From: Parabacteroides sp. TM07-1AC
GTDB lineage: Bacteria > Bacteroidota > Bacteroidia > Bacteroidales > Tannerellaceae
Assembly: GCF_003480915.1 (NCBI RefSeq)
Contig: NZ_QUKD01000003.1
Span: forward strand, 1 to 64,000
Direction of reading: 5' to 3'
DNA: 64,000 bases
Part shown: positions 27,316-37,065 of the stretch, one piece after another
How the letters are laid out: every line of letters begins with the position of its first letter
How positions within the stretch are numbered: position 1 is the first letter of the stretch
Translations under genes and position numbers: made by a program
Notes under the pieces: generated by a model
The model's input: only the letters and a program-made list of their open reading frames with translations
The model's database searches: none
Told to the model about the DNA's origin: nothing

Positions 27316-27392
27316 ACTGTCTACTGTCACTTGTCAACTGTCAACTTCCTACTACCTACTATCTACTACCTACTACCTATTACCTACATATA
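27316..27392. repeat. Direct heptamer array
   Basis: Ten consecutive 7-bp units with strict phase, grading from ACTGTCA-type units into ACTACCT-type units. It shares units with the array at 8234-8333. It lies between the cytochrome gene and the promoter at 27442. Confidence 0.75.
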
Positions 27393-27441
27393 GCTACCTT
27401 CACCCCCCTTTTCCCCCTCTGTTTTTACCTATAATCGGTGA

Positions 27442-27472
27442 TTGATGCGCTTTTCTTTTCGCCCGACCTTTG
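27442..27472 (+). promoter_or_regulatory. Promoter of the Xus-like operon
   Basis: -33 TTG at 27442-27444, a 20-bp spacer and -7 GACCTTTG at 27465-27472 (one mismatch to TAnnTTTG). A start codon at 27470 is thereby unlikely. Confidence 0.55.
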
Positions 27473-27508
27473 CATCGGTTTTTATTAACAGTAAAAAGAT
27501 TAAATACA

Positions 27509-29887
27509 TTGAAAGCGATTGTAAGAGGATTGATAATAATGTTGACCTTTGTTTTTGTTGCCCTGACAGCAAAAGCACAGAAGGAAGCTATGATCTCGGG
27601 GAAAATATTATCTACGGAAAAAGAAATAGTTGATTTTGCAACAGTCTATCTCAAAGGCACAAGCTACGGCGGTACGACGAATAAAGAAGGTATCTACCAT
27701 CTGAAAGCACCTGCAGGGAATTACACACTGGTAGTATCCGCCATCGGCTATACGACCGTAGAGAAAGCAGTCCGGCTGATCGACGGCGAACGCACGAAAC
27801 AAAACCTGACCATCTCACCGCAGGTAGAAGAACTGGATGAAGTAGTCGTCGTTTCCAACGGGATAAGCCGTTTGAAACGTTCTGCCTTCAACGCCATCGC
27901 GGTAGACACCAAAGAACTCCAGAACTCCACCAAGAGCCTGAGCGATGCCCTTTCGAAAGCACCGGGGATGAAACTCCGTGAGTCGGGCGGTGTCGGATCG
28001 GATATGCAATTGATGCTGGACGGTTTCAGCGGAAAGCATGTGAAGGTGTTTATCGACGGCGTGCCGCAGGAAGGAGTCGGCAATTCGTTTGCGCTGAACA
28101 ATATCCCCGTCAATTTTGCCGAACGCATCGAAGTCTACAAAGGCGTTGTACCCGTCGGCTTCGGGACGGATGCCATCGGCGGCGTGGTCAATATCGTGAC
28201 GAATAAAAAGCGCCGTAACTGGTTCCTCGATGCCTCCTATTCCTACGGATCGTTCAATACCCATAAATCGTATGTCAACTTCGGGCAGACGCTGGATAAC
28301 GGTTTCACCTACGAGATCAACGCTTTCCAGAACTATTCGGACAACGATTATTACGTGGATGCCCCGGTGAAGGATTTCGAAACCGGACGGCTCGATACGG
28401 AAAACAAAGAACGCGTGAAACGTTTCAACGACACCTACCACAATGAAGCCGTGATCGGAAAGGTCGGCTTCGTGAATAAGAACTGGGCGGACCGCCTGTT
28501 ATTGGGCTTCACCTATTCGAACATGTACCAGGAGATACAGACCGGGGTACGCCAGAATACGGTCTACGGCGAGAAGCACCGGAAAGGCCATTCGCTGATG
28601 CCGTCGCTCGAATACAACAAACGCGACCTGTTGACCAAAGGGCTCGACCTGGTCTTCACCGCCAATTACAATAAGAACCTGACGACCAACATCGACACCT
28701 CCGCCTACGAATATAACTGGCGCGGCGAAAAGCACCTGATGAATTCGCGTGGCGAGCAGTCGTACCAGCATACACGGTCGGACAACAATAACTGGAATGG
28801 TACGGTAACGGTCAATTACCGTCTGGGCCGCGCCCATTCTTTCACTTTCAACAATGTACTGACCGCCTTCCGCCGTTCCAACACCTCGCTGTTGACCAAC
28901 GAGGAACTGACGGATGCCATCGACAAACAGACGCGCAAGAACATTGCCGGTCTGTCGTATCGACTGATGCCGTCGGAGCACTGGAACCTCTCCGTCTTCG
29001 GCAAGCATTACAACCAGTATGTAGCAGGTCCGATGGCGACCGACAATACGAGTTCCGAATATGTCCGCACTTCCCGCAGCGTCAGCTCCCTGGGATACGG
29101 TGCGGCAGGAACTTACTTCGTCCTACCTGGATTGCAGGCGAAACTCTCCTACGAGAAAGCCTACCGCCTCCCCACCATCGAAGAGATGTTCGGTAACGAA
29201 GACCTCGAAGTGGGTGACATCGGCATCAAACCGGAGAAGAGCGACAACGTGAACCTGAATATCAGCTACAACAAGACACTCGGCAAGCACGGCGTTTACG
29301 TCGAAGGAGGTCTGATCTACCGTAACACCAACGATTATATCCAGCGTAACATCACCGACCTGAGTGGCGGTAAGCAGGCTGCGAGCTACATCAACTACGG
29401 TAAAGTGCTGACCAAAGGATACAACCTCTCCGCCCGTTATAGTTTCTCGAACTGGCTGAGCGTAGGAGGAAACTATACGCAAATGAACGTTCGCGACAAC
29501 CAAAAAACGGCGATCGGCAGCAGCGCGGAAAACATCGCCTACAAAGAGCGTATGCCGAACCTGCCCTACCGTTTTGCCGACTCTGACGTGACGCTCTACT
29601 GGCGTAATCTCTGGAAGAAAGGCAATACATTGATCTTTACATACGACAATCAATATCTGCATAGTTTCACGTATTATTCCTCCATCATCGGATCGAATAA
29701 AGGTGAATATGTAGTCCCCAACCAGTTCTCTCACAATCTGACTTTGTCTTACAGCCTTCAGAACGGACGTTACAACATCTCTTTCGAGTGCCGCAACTTC
29801 ACCGATGAGAAGCTATACGACAATTTCAGCTTGCAGAAAGCGGGACGGGCATTCTACGGAAAGTTCCGTATCTACTTAGGCAATTAA
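27509..29887 (+). CDS. TonB-dependent outer-membrane receptor, XusA-like
   Basis: An approximately 792-aa receptor. I chose the TTG at 27509 because it yields a proper signal peptide (KAIVRGLIIMLTFVFVALTAKAQ region); the ATG at 27539 is the alternative, and the upstream TTG at 27470 overlaps the promoter. A carboxypeptidase-like beta-sandwich follows (about residues 25-110), then a plug domain with DEVVVVSNG (TonB box region) and RIEVYKGVVPVGFG, and a 22-strand barrel ending in a conserved aromatic-containing strand. With the next three genes it matches the Bacteroides thetaiotaomicron XusABC xenosiderophore system; a catecholate siderophore such as ferric enterobactin is the likely ligand (inference). 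Confidence 0.88.
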   Translation: MKAIVRGLIIMLTFVFVALTAKAQKEAMISGKILSTEKEIVDFATVYLKGTSYGGTTNKEGIYHLKAPAGNYTLVVSAIGYTTVEKAVRLIDGERTKQNLTISPQVEELDEVVVVSNGISRLKRSAFNAIAVDTKELQNSTKSLSDALSKAPGMKLRESGGVGSDMQLMLDGFSGKHVKVFIDGVPQEGVGNSFALNNIPVNFAERIEVYKGVVPVGFGTDAIGGVVNIVTNKKRRNWFLDASYSYGSFNTHKSYVNFGQTLDNGFTYEINAFQNYSDNDYYVDAPVKDFETGRLDTENKERVKRFNDTYHNEAVIGKVGFVNKNWADRLLLGFTYSNMYQEIQTGVRQNTVYGEKHRKGHSLMPSLEYNKRDLLTKGLDLVFTANYNKNLTTNIDTSAYEYNWRGEKHLMNSRGEQSYQHTRSDNNNWNGTVTVNYRLGRAHSFTFNNVLTAFRRSNTSLLTNEELTDAIDKQTRKNIAGLSYRLMPSEHWNLSVFGKHYNQYVAGPMATDNTSSEYVRTSRSVSSLGYGAAGTYFVLPGLQAKLSYEKAYRLPTIEEMFGNEDLEVGDIGIKPEKSDNVNLNISYNKTLGKHGVYVEGGLIYRNTNDYIQRNITDLSGGKQAASYINYGKVLTKGYNLSARYSFSNWLSVGGNYTQMNVRDNQKTAIGSSAENIAYKERMPNLPYRFADSDVTLYWRNLWKKGNTLIFTYDNQYLHSFTYYSSIIGSNKGEYVVPNQFSHNLTLSYSLQNGRYNISFECRNFTDEKLYDNFSLQKAGRAFYGKFRIYLGN

Positions 29888-29926
29888 TTTCCAAATAAAT
29901 AGTATAAATCAAATAATAAAACAAAC

Positions 29927-31342
29927 ATGAAGAAGAATTTCTTTTTAACAGGCCTGTTCGCAACCGCGATGGCCGGACTGACACTTACAGCATGTGACGA
30001 CGATCCGACTAACGGCGGAGGAAACGACGGCGGAGAAGAAGAAAACAATGCAGAATATGTAATCGCCGCCTCCGTTACGGCTTCCGGAAATACAACCAAC
30101 GTATTGGTAACCTCCGAATCGCTGGACGAAGGCACAGTCACCACCAAAAATAACGGTGTCGTGAACGACGGTGCAACCTACTGGGTATTCTTTAAGAACC
30201 AATACCTCTACGCCCTTACTTACAACCAGGGCGAAGCCGGAGGCACCCGTTCTTACATCATGGAATCTCCGGGGGAATTAAAGAAACGTTCTGCCGAATT
30301 TGGTGTAAAGCGTTTCACCTCCTACGGTATCTACGATAAATACATCATGACTTCCTCTACCGGTGACGGCCCGACAGACTGGAATGACGAAAACGGTTAC
30401 ACCCCGAAAGTATTCCTGTTGTCTTACCTCGATCCCGCAGCAGAAACATTCACCACCAACGACACACAGAACAAAGCCTATTTGTCTGAAAACTTCCTGG
30501 GTAACGGTGAATATGTAACCCTGGCAGGTATCCTGGAACACAACAACAAGATTTACAGTGCCGCCATCCCGATGGGTCTGAGCCAGTACGGTACAAAAGA
30601 CCAGGGCGGCAAATGGGTGAAAGCCGGCAACGAAGACCTGGTAAAGAAAGAATCGGGTGGTTCCAATAGTAGCGCATACAAGAAAGACGAATTGCAGTGG
30701 ACACAATACCCGAACGAATGTTGGGTAGCCATCTTCGACGATGCCAACATGACCAGCAAGAAACTGATCAAGACTGATAAGATCAGCTATGCTGCCGGAC
30801 GTATGAAGTCACAGTATTACCAAATGGTTTGGGCTGCCGACAACGGCGATGTCTACGTCTTCTCCCCGAGCTTTGCCAAGACGATGACCGACGCACGTCA
30901 GCAGACGACATTGCCAGCCGGTGTGGTACGTATCCCTGCCGGAAGCACTGACTTCGATGATTACTACTGCAACCTGGAAGCGATGAGCAACGGTAACTCT
31001 TTCGTCCGCACCTGGCATATCACAGGCGACTATTTCCTGTTGCTGATGTACGACAGACCATTCTCCACCGCCGGCTACGTAGCCAACCAGCTGGCTGTAT
31101 TCAAAGCTGGCGACAAGAAGTTGACATACGTAACAGGTCTTCCTTCAACAGATACGATCAGCGGCTTCGGCGATGCTCCGTATGTTGAAAACGGTACTGC
31201 TTACGTAACAGTAACCTTCAACGAAGGTGGCGGAAACCCGGTTATCTACAAGATCGATCCGGCAACAGCCGCAGCAACAAAGGGTCTGACAATCGAAGCC
31301 ACTCAGGTGAGCGGTGTCGGTAAACTGACAGTCGCTAAATAA
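29927..31342 (+). CDS. DUF4374 surface lipoprotein, XusB-like
   Basis: A 471-aa lipoprotein: signal peptide and lipobox LTLTAC with the lipidated Cys at residue 23. The acidic DDD that follows resembles the Bacteroidetes signal for export of lipoproteins to the cell surface. A Gly/Asn/Glu linker precedes the DUF4374 body, which in XusB is a beta-propeller that binds the ferric siderophore and hands it to the receptor. It lies 39 bp after the TonB receptor gene. Function as a siderophore-capturing lipoprotein follows from family and gene order, not from binding residues I could verify. Confidence 0.87.
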   Translation: MKKNFFLTGLFATAMAGLTLTACDDDPTNGGGNDGGEEENNAEYVIAASVTASGNTTNVLVTSESLDEGTVTTKNNGVVNDGATYWVFFKNQYLYALTYNQGEAGGTRSYIMESPGELKKRSAEFGVKRFTSYGIYDKYIMTSSTGDGPTDWNDENGYTPKVFLLSYLDPAAETFTTNDTQNKAYLSENFLGNGEYVTLAGILEHNNKIYSAAIPMGLSQYGTKDQGGKWVKAGNEDLVKKESGGSNSSAYKKDELQWTQYPNECWVAIFDDANMTSKKLIKTDKISYAAGRMKSQYYQMVWAADNGDVYVFSPSFAKTMTDARQQTTLPAGVVRIPAGSTDFDDYYCNLEAMSNGNSFVRTWHITGDYFLLLMYDRPFSTAGYVANQLAVFKAGDKKLTYVTGLPSTDTISGFGDAPYVENGTAYVTVTFNEGGGNPVIYKIDPATAAATKGLTIEATQVSGVGKLTVAK

Positions 31343-31360
31343 TAACGATTAAGATAAAAG

Positions 31361-32191
31361 ATGATCCGTATTCACCTCTTTCTTATACTCCTCCTGCTCC
31401 CGTTAACCATGCGGAGCCAGGAGGATATTTGTATAGGAAAGAAACATAGCCTTTACTCCACGGTCTTACAGGAAGAGCGAAACTACTGGATACACCTGCC
31501 CGACAGCTACGGACGGGATACAACGCAGCATTACCAGGTGATCTACCTGCTCGACGGGGATGCATTCTTCCATTCGGTAGTCGGCATCAGCCGGACATTC
31601 ACCACAGTCAAAGGCAGGCATCTTCCTCCGAGTATCATCGTCGGCGTACTGAACGTCGACCGTACACGCGACCTGACACCTACCGCTTCGGCAGCAGGCA
31701 GGGACGGAAAGATCGCTCCTAATGCCGTCCCCCAGGGTGGCGGAAGCGAACCCTTCAGCCGCTTTCTGACGGAAGAGCTTCGCAGTGTAATAGACAACAC
31801 GTATCGCACCAACGGCAAGAATATGTTGATAGGCCATTCCTATTCCGGATTGTTTACCCTCAACACATTCCTCCATCATACCGACCTGTTCGACACCTAT
31901 CTGGCTGTCGATCCGAGCCTGTGGTGGGATCGGGGCAAGCTGTCGGAAGAAGCCGCCTCGCTGATTGCAGGAAAGGACTTCACAGGGAAAAGCCTGTATA
32001 TCGGTGTCGCTTCCAAGAAACGTACCGACCGGGTGGACATCCACCTCAACAAAGTAAATCACCTCCTGAAAGAGGTCTTGCCGCAGGCCAGAAACCTGCG
32101 TTTCTTTAGTAAATCATTCCCCGAAGAGAACCACGGAACAGTCGCTATTCCGGGAATATACGACGGGATCAAACAACTATATGGTAAATGA
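31361..32191 (+). CDS. Exported alpha/beta-hydrolase esterase, IroE/Fes-like
   Basis: A 276-aa protein with an N-terminal signal peptide (IHLFLILLLLPLTMRSQ), so it acts in the periplasm or beyond. It belongs to the esterase family PF00756: nucleophile elbow GHSYSG with Ser160, and a C-terminal catalytic-type His258 in EENHGT. This family includes the enterobactin/salmochelin trilactone esterases IroE and Fes. Placed between the XusB-like and XusC-like genes and overlapping the latter by 4 bp, it may cut captured siderophore to release iron. Other ester substrates are possible. Confidence 0.83.
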   Translation: MIRIHLFLILLLLPLTMRSQEDICIGKKHSLYSTVLQEERNYWIHLPDSYGRDTTQHYQVIYLLDGDAFFHSVVGISRTFTTVKGRHLPPSIIVGVLNVDRTRDLTPTASAAGRDGKIAPNAVPQGGGSEPFSRFLTEELRSVIDNTYRTNGKNMLIGHSYSGLFTLNTFLHHTDLFDTYLAVDPSLWWDRGKLSEEAASLIAGKDFTGKSLYIGVASKKRTDRVDIHLNKVNHLLKEVLPQARNLRFFSKSFPEENHGTVAIPGIYDGIKQLYGK

Positions 32192-33336
32192 GAAAGTTAT
32201 TTGCAAAGATACATTTATGGTTATCGATACCCTTTGGTATCATCATCGCGATTGTCTGCCTGACAGGTGCGATATTGGTATTTGAAACGGAGATACAGGA
32301 AGTGTGCCATCCTTCCCGCTATTTCGTCAAAGAGGTAAAAGGAGAACCGCTTACACCTGCCGCCCTGCTCAGTTCGGCACGCCAACAATTACCTGATTCC
32401 ATCCAAATAAACGGTATCCGTGTTTCACAGGACCCCAAGCGTACCTGGCAAGTGGTATTGCCGGGCAAAAAAGCAGCCGCTTTCATCAATCCCTATACCG
32501 CAGAGATCACCGGCATCGACGACGGACAAGGTTTCTTTATGCAAATGATGCGCCTGCACCGCTGGCTGCTCGACTCCTACAAACGCGACGGCAGCTTCTC
32601 GTTAGGCAAAGCCGTTGTAGGCTACGCGACACTGGTAATGACCATCATCCTGATAAGTGGCGTGGTGATCTGGTATCCCCGTAATAAGAAAGCCCTGAAG
32701 AACCGCCTGAAGATAAAAACCAAATCCGGCTGGTATCGTTTCTTCTACGACCTGCATGTCTCGGGTGGTTTCTACGCCACTCTGCTCCTGCTCGTCCTGA
32801 CACTGACCGGCTTAACCTGGTCTTTCGGCTGGTACCGTGATGCTTTCTATACCGTCTTCGGTGTCGAAACTACCCAACCACAGGCACATGTTCCCGCGCC
32901 GTCCGATTCCAAAGGGAAGTCTAAAGAAAGAGGTAAAGGCGGACACTCCCCGGAAAGAGAAAAGAGCAATCGTGCAGAAGCCGATTATACCCAATGGGCT
33001 ACGGTCTTAGCCGACCTGCAAAGTCGTTATCCGAAATATAACTCCATCACCATCCAGGACGGTTCTGCCACCGTATCTGCCGCCCAATACGGCAATACCC
33101 GAGGAAGCGACCGTTATACTTTCGATCCGGCAAACGGAGAAATCACGGATGTGCAACTATACAAAGACCTTCCCAAGTCCGGAAAGATCAGGGGATGGAT
33201 CTATTCCGTACACGTTGGTTCATGGGGCGGTATGACTACCCGTATACTGTCTTGCCTCGTCTCCTTCCTCGGAGCGGTATTCGCCCTGACCGGTTATTAT
33301 TTCTGGATCAAGAAGAAGCTCCGGAAGAAAAAGTAA
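32188..33336 (+). CDS. PepSY-domain inner-membrane protein, XusC-like (putative ferric-siderophore reductase)
   Basis: A 382-aa PepSY-associated membrane protein. Four helices are visible: about residues 13-33, 147-167, 195-215 and 350-376. The periplasmic regions contain PepSY-type folds, with a His-rich helix edge (MRLHRWLLD) and DLHVSGG / SVHVGSWGG motifs that could ligate haem. A lysine/serine-rich charged linker near residue 235 is probably disordered. Family members take part in siderophore iron reduction. The start overlaps the esterase stop (ATGA), indicating translational coupling. Confidence 0.87.
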   Translation: MRKLFAKIHLWLSIPFGIIIAIVCLTGAILVFETEIQEVCHPSRYFVKEVKGEPLTPAALLSSARQQLPDSIQINGIRVSQDPKRTWQVVLPGKKAAAFINPYTAEITGIDDGQGFFMQMMRLHRWLLDSYKRDGSFSLGKAVVGYATLVMTIILISGVVIWYPRNKKALKNRLKIKTKSGWYRFFYDLHVSGGFYATLLLLVLTLTGLTWSFGWYRDAFYTVFGVETTQPQAHVPAPSDSKGKSKERGKGGHSPEREKSNRAEADYTQWATVLADLQSRYPKYNSITIQDGSATVSAAQYGNTRGSDRYTFDPANGEITDVQLYKDLPKSGKIRGWIYSVHVGSWGGMTTRILSCLVSFLGAVFALTGYYFWIKKKLRKKK

Positions 33337-33369
33337 CCTGTTGCAGGACGATTATTCGCGAATCAATCC

Positions 33370-33377
33370 TACATTTG
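33370..33377 (+). promoter_or_regulatory. -7 element for the DUF5686 gene
   Basis: TACATTTG, exact match, 21 bp before the ATG at 33398; separates this gene from the Xus-like operon. Confidence 0.5.
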
Positions 33378-33397
33378 TATATTAATACATTGATTTG

Positions 33398-35953
33398 ATG
33401 AAAGTTTATTCGCTGATTGTCCTGTGTTGTTTATTACCCATGCATCTGTTTGCCCAGCTATTGACAGGCAAGATTACAGATGTGTCGGGAGAAGCGATCC
33501 CCAATGCCACTTTATACATTCGTGAAGTAGCATTGGGGATTACTGCCGATGACAACGGCGAATTCCAGGCTTCCCTGAAGAAAGGTTCCTACACCTGCGA
33601 CTTCAGTTCTTTAGGATATGAGCGGAAGACCCTCCCGCTGACAATCGACAAAGCAGAAACGCACCTCGCCGTAGCCATGGAAAAGAAAGTCTACGCCCTG
33701 AAAGAGGTCATTATCTCCGCCAACCGCGAAGACCCGGCTTATGCCATCATGCGGAAAGCGATCGGCATGGCTCCTTTTTATCTCCACCAGATAGAGAAAT
33801 ACGAATCGTCCATCTACGTAAAAGGAAGTGTAAAGGTTGAAAAGATCCCCCGGCTCATGACTTTCGGTTCAAACGGCAAAAAGCTGAAGAACCTCACCAA
33901 CAAGCTCTTCTTAATAGAGTCGCAGAACGAAATCAGCTTCACTTCCCCCAACCGGTATGAACAGAAAGTGCTTGCCTTCTCTTCCACCCTTCCCGCCGAT
34001 ATCGATGCCGGACAGGTCATGTCTGTCATGACAGACAACATATACGATCCGAACGCTTTCGGCAGGATCTCCCCTTTAGCCCCGGGAGCCTTCTCATACT
34101 ACAAGTTCGCATTGGAAGGTATCAGCATGGAAGGAGAACACATGATTAACAAAATACGTGTACAACCTAAAAAGAATAACCCTAAGCTGGTCAGCGGTTG
34201 GTTATATATCATCGAAAACAGCTGGAACGTGCAGAGTGCCGATTTAAGTGCCACCGAACTAGGTGTCACTATCCGTTTCACTGCCACCTATAACGAAGTG
34301 ATACCTTCCGCCTTTCTCCCCACCGCCTACGACATCGATATGAAAGTAGATGCCATGGGAGTAAAAGCTACCGGCAAATATTATTCCTCCGTCCAATACA
34401 AAACCGTCGAACTCAGCGGAACAACCCAAGCCGCCAGCCCCAAATCACAGAAACAACTGAATACTTTAGCCGCCAAAGAAGAACTCAGCAACCGGGAAGC
34501 CTACAAAATGGCGAAGCTGATGAAAGAGACGACCGAACCGGAAGAAACAAAGAAAGAACGGGAGTCGCTCGAAATCAATCCGGGCAATGCAAACATCAAA
34601 GTGACAGTCGACACCCTGGCAGGAACCCGCGATTCCATCTATTGGGAAACGATCCGCAAGCAGCCGCTGAAGAAAGATGAAATCGTAAGCTATCAGGTCA
34701 GAGACAGCCTGAAAACAAAAATGGAAACCCTACGGAGCAAGGACTCTTTACAGAACCGCACTCCCGCCTATTGGATCGGCAAACTACTCACCGGCGAAAG
34801 TTTCCCATTGAACAAGAAGGTACAGTTCGGATATAGCGGATTGCTCAAGGCATGCCCGCAATATAATTTCGTCGATGGTTTCTGGTTGGGGCAACAATTC
34901 ACGTTGCGCACCAGCTTTACGGAAAGCAGAGTATTAACCGTCTCCCCTTCCCTCTATTACACCACAGCGGGAAAGAGCATAAACTGGCAGATCGACGGAA
35001 GTTACCAGTACGCTCCTATGCGCCGGGGCAACGTATCCCTCTCCGGAGGACAGACTACAGCCGATTACAACGGGGAAAGCGGAACACTCCTGGCGATCAA
35101 TTCCATTGCATCCCTATTCTTCGGTGAGAATCCGGTGAAGTTCTACAAAAAGAAATTCGTTGCCCTTTCCAATACCGTCGAGTTGGCTAACGGCCTGCCA
35201 TTGACCACCGGTATCAGTTACGAGAAACGCAACGCATTACACAATCGCCAATCCTATAACTTCTTCGGGAATACCCCTTCCTCCAATTTACCCAACGGCC
35301 AATTAATGCCTATGCCGGATAATTCAGCGATAAAAGTAAAAATCCGGCTGACTTATACGCCTCAATACCACTATTGGAAACACCGGGGGAAGAAGATGTA
35401 TATCTATTCCGACTATCCGACTTTCTCCATACAATATGAAGCCGGAATATCCACAGGCTCCAAAGAGTCCGCCTCCTTCAACAAACTGGAAGGCAATATC
35501 AGCCAGACAATAAAGATAAGTGAGTTCGACAGGATCGGTTATACTGTTAACGGTGGAAAGTTCCTTTCCAACAAACGGGTCTATTTCCCGGACTTCAAAC
35601 ATTTCAATACCAACGAACTGTTCATTACCGGAAGCTCGCTGGATAACAGCTTCTGTTTGTTCGACAATTATATTTACTCTACCGACAAGCAATGGTTACA
35701 GGCTCATTTGAACTACACGTCCGATTATTTGCTGTTCAAGCGGTTACCTTTCCTGCAAAAGTATATGTTCAATGAAGCGCTCCATGCCCGTACGCTTTGG
35801 ATACCCGGTAAAAGTTATTCCGAGTTCGGGTATTCTGTCGGATTCAGCAATATTGCACGGATCGGTGTCTTTGTCGGCCTGGAGAAAGGAAAGTACGATG
35901 CCGTCGGCTTCACGATCAGTCTGCCGGTACTAAAATCGATGGGCATAAAATAA
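33398..35953 (+). CDS. DUF5686 outer-membrane protein with carboxypeptidase-like domain
   Basis: An 851-aa protein from the ATG at 33398 (a TTG directly before it is ignored). The signal peptide ends at LFAQ, then a carboxypeptidase-regulatory-like beta-sandwich (LLTGKITDVSGEAIPNATLY, to about residue 100). The DUF5686 region follows (ISANREDPAYAIMRKAIG), with a beta-barrel-like C-terminus. It is common in Bacteroidetes next to many kinds of genes, and its role is not known. It probably sits in the outer membrane. Confidence 0.85.
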   Translation: MKVYSLIVLCCLLPMHLFAQLLTGKITDVSGEAIPNATLYIREVALGITADDNGEFQASLKKGSYTCDFSSLGYERKTLPLTIDKAETHLAVAMEKKVYALKEVIISANREDPAYAIMRKAIGMAPFYLHQIEKYESSIYVKGSVKVEKIPRLMTFGSNGKKLKNLTNKLFLIESQNEISFTSPNRYEQKVLAFSSTLPADIDAGQVMSVMTDNIYDPNAFGRISPLAPGAFSYYKFALEGISMEGEHMINKIRVQPKKNNPKLVSGWLYIIENSWNVQSADLSATELGVTIRFTATYNEVIPSAFLPTAYDIDMKVDAMGVKATGKYYSSVQYKTVELSGTTQAASPKSQKQLNTLAAKEELSNREAYKMAKLMKETTEPEETKKERESLEINPGNANIKVTVDTLAGTRDSIYWETIRKQPLKKDEIVSYQVRDSLKTKMETLRSKDSLQNRTPAYWIGKLLTGESFPLNKKVQFGYSGLLKACPQYNFVDGFWLGQQFTLRTSFTESRVLTVSPSLYYTTAGKSINWQIDGSYQYAPMRRGNVSLSGGQTTADYNGESGTLLAINSIASLFFGENPVKFYKKKFVALSNTVELANGLPLTTGISYEKRNALHNRQSYNFFGNTPSSNLPNGQLMPMPDNSAIKVKIRLTYTPQYHYWKHRGKKMYIYSDYPTFSIQYEAGISTGSKESASFNKLEGNISQTIKISEFDRIGYTVNGGKFLSNKRVYFPDFKHFNTNELFITGSSLDNSFCLFDNYIYSTDKQWLQAHLNYTSDYLLFKRLPFLQKYMFNEALHARTLWIPGKSYSEFGYSVGFSNIARIGVFVGLEKGKYDAVGFTISLPVLKSMGIK

Positions 35954-35958
35954 AGTCT

Positions 35959-36963
35959 CTATGCCTTTAACCGGTATTCCGAAGGAGCAATATTATACTT
36001 CCGTTTAAACGCCGTACAGAAATGTCCCTGGTAGTCATACCCGACCAGGCTGGCAACCTCGGCTATCGTCTTATTGGTATCCAACAGATAATGAACCGCC
36101 ATATTCATGCGGTAATCGAACAAATAATTAAATACAGTCGTTTGGAACGCCTGCTTGAAACCGGCTTTCAACGTACACTCGTTCGTCCCGACGCGCAAAG
36201 CCAGATCACGCAATGACGGCGGGTTCAGATACTCGGTGCAGATAATATCCCGCGCCTGGTAAATCTTATCCCGGTCAGATACAGATACCGGTTTCTCTCT
36301 CGTCTCTTCCTTCCCTTCCGTCTCCCGTATAAAGAGCGACAAGCATTCGACCACCTTCGCCTCCAGGTACATCGGCGAAGCATTTCCCATCATCCGCGAC
36401 AACTCGATATCGTTCAATGCCGTGTCCAGCGTTATAGGGATCGGGATATTCTCGGGAGCCATAAAGAAAGTCTCCCCGCTGTCGAGCCGCAGGTAAGCCT
36501 TCTCGAAATATTCAGGATAACGCTCCGACAGATGGCGGAAGAAATCGGGCGACACCAATACATTCGTCATACCGAAAGTCTCCCCTTTGCTGAATTGATT
36601 ATGCTCTTCCTTGATACCCGAACTGACCATGATATTCGTATGCCCTTCCGCCCAGACCCGCCTGTCCCGCGTATCCGATAGAAAGCATTCAACCTTCCCC
36701 TGATGGACAAAAGAAAGACCCATAAAAGAGCAATCCGTATTCCGGGAGCGCAGGCAACAATCTTCCTTACAATAGATTTGGTATTTCGCGACATTGAAAT
36801 CCCTGCATTTAAACTCGGAGATCGTATAGGTAAGCAACTCGTTCCCCATATTCCAGCTGCTCTCTTCCAGTCTGCCGGAGCCATTGGTGGAAAAGTAACT
36901 TATATCCGGCATTTCCAGGGCGATCGTGTCTCTTCCGCGAGATGAAAGTTCGATGTGTATCAT
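35959..36963 (-). CDS. AraC-family transcriptional regulator
   Basis: A 334-aa protein from the ATG at 36963. A GTG at 37026 would add 21 residues but lies upstream of the -7 box (37015-37022). The C-terminal 100 residues form the two-helix-turn-helix AraC DNA-binding domain (LRDLALRVGTNECTLKAGFK, then IAEVASLVGYDYQGHFCTAF). The N-terminal sensing domain is not recognisable by eye. It is divergent from the methyltransferase and two ABC genes and probably controls them, much as YbtA controls yersiniabactin genes (analogy, not proven). Confidence 0.88.
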   Translation of the reverse strand: MIHIELSSRGRDTIALEMPDISYFSTNGSGRLEESSWNMGNELLTYTISEFKCRDFNVAKYQIYCKEDCCLRSRNTDCSFMGLSFVHQGKVECFLSDTRDRRVWAEGHTNIMVSSGIKEEHNQFSKGETFGMTNVLVSPDFFRHLSERYPEYFEKAYLRLDSGETFFMAPENIPIPITLDTALNDIELSRMMGNASPMYLEAKVVECLSLFIRETEGKEETREKPVSVSDRDKIYQARDIICTEYLNPPSLRDLALRVGTNECTLKAGFKQAFQTTVFNYLFDYRMNMAVHYLLDTNKTIAEVASLVGYDYQGHFCTAFKRKYNIAPSEYRLKA

Positions 36964-37014
36964 TTTTTCCGTCAGATTAAAATGCAATTCCTTCTTGCGT
37001 AAATAATTCGATAG

Positions 37015-37045
37015 CAAATATCCCACCTTTGTATCAGATAATCAA
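37015..37045 (-). promoter_or_regulatory. Promoter of the AraC regulator gene
   Basis: On the minus strand: -33 TTG at 37045-37043, a 20-bp spacer and -7 GATATTTG at 37022-37015. Confidence 0.55.
37024..37031 (+). promoter_or_regulatory. -7 element for the methyltransferase-ABC operon
   Basis: CACCTTTG (one mismatch), 35 bp before the start; it adjoins the -7 box of the opposing araC promoter, so the two promoters should compete. Confidence 0.4.
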
Positions 37046-37065
37046 TCCCTAAAAGTAGGTATATT

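Noticed and set aside
27470..27508. TTG start of the TonB receptor at 27470
   Set aside because: It overlaps the -7 box at 27465-27472, so it would lie upstream of the transcript; the TTG at 27509 gives a better signal peptide.
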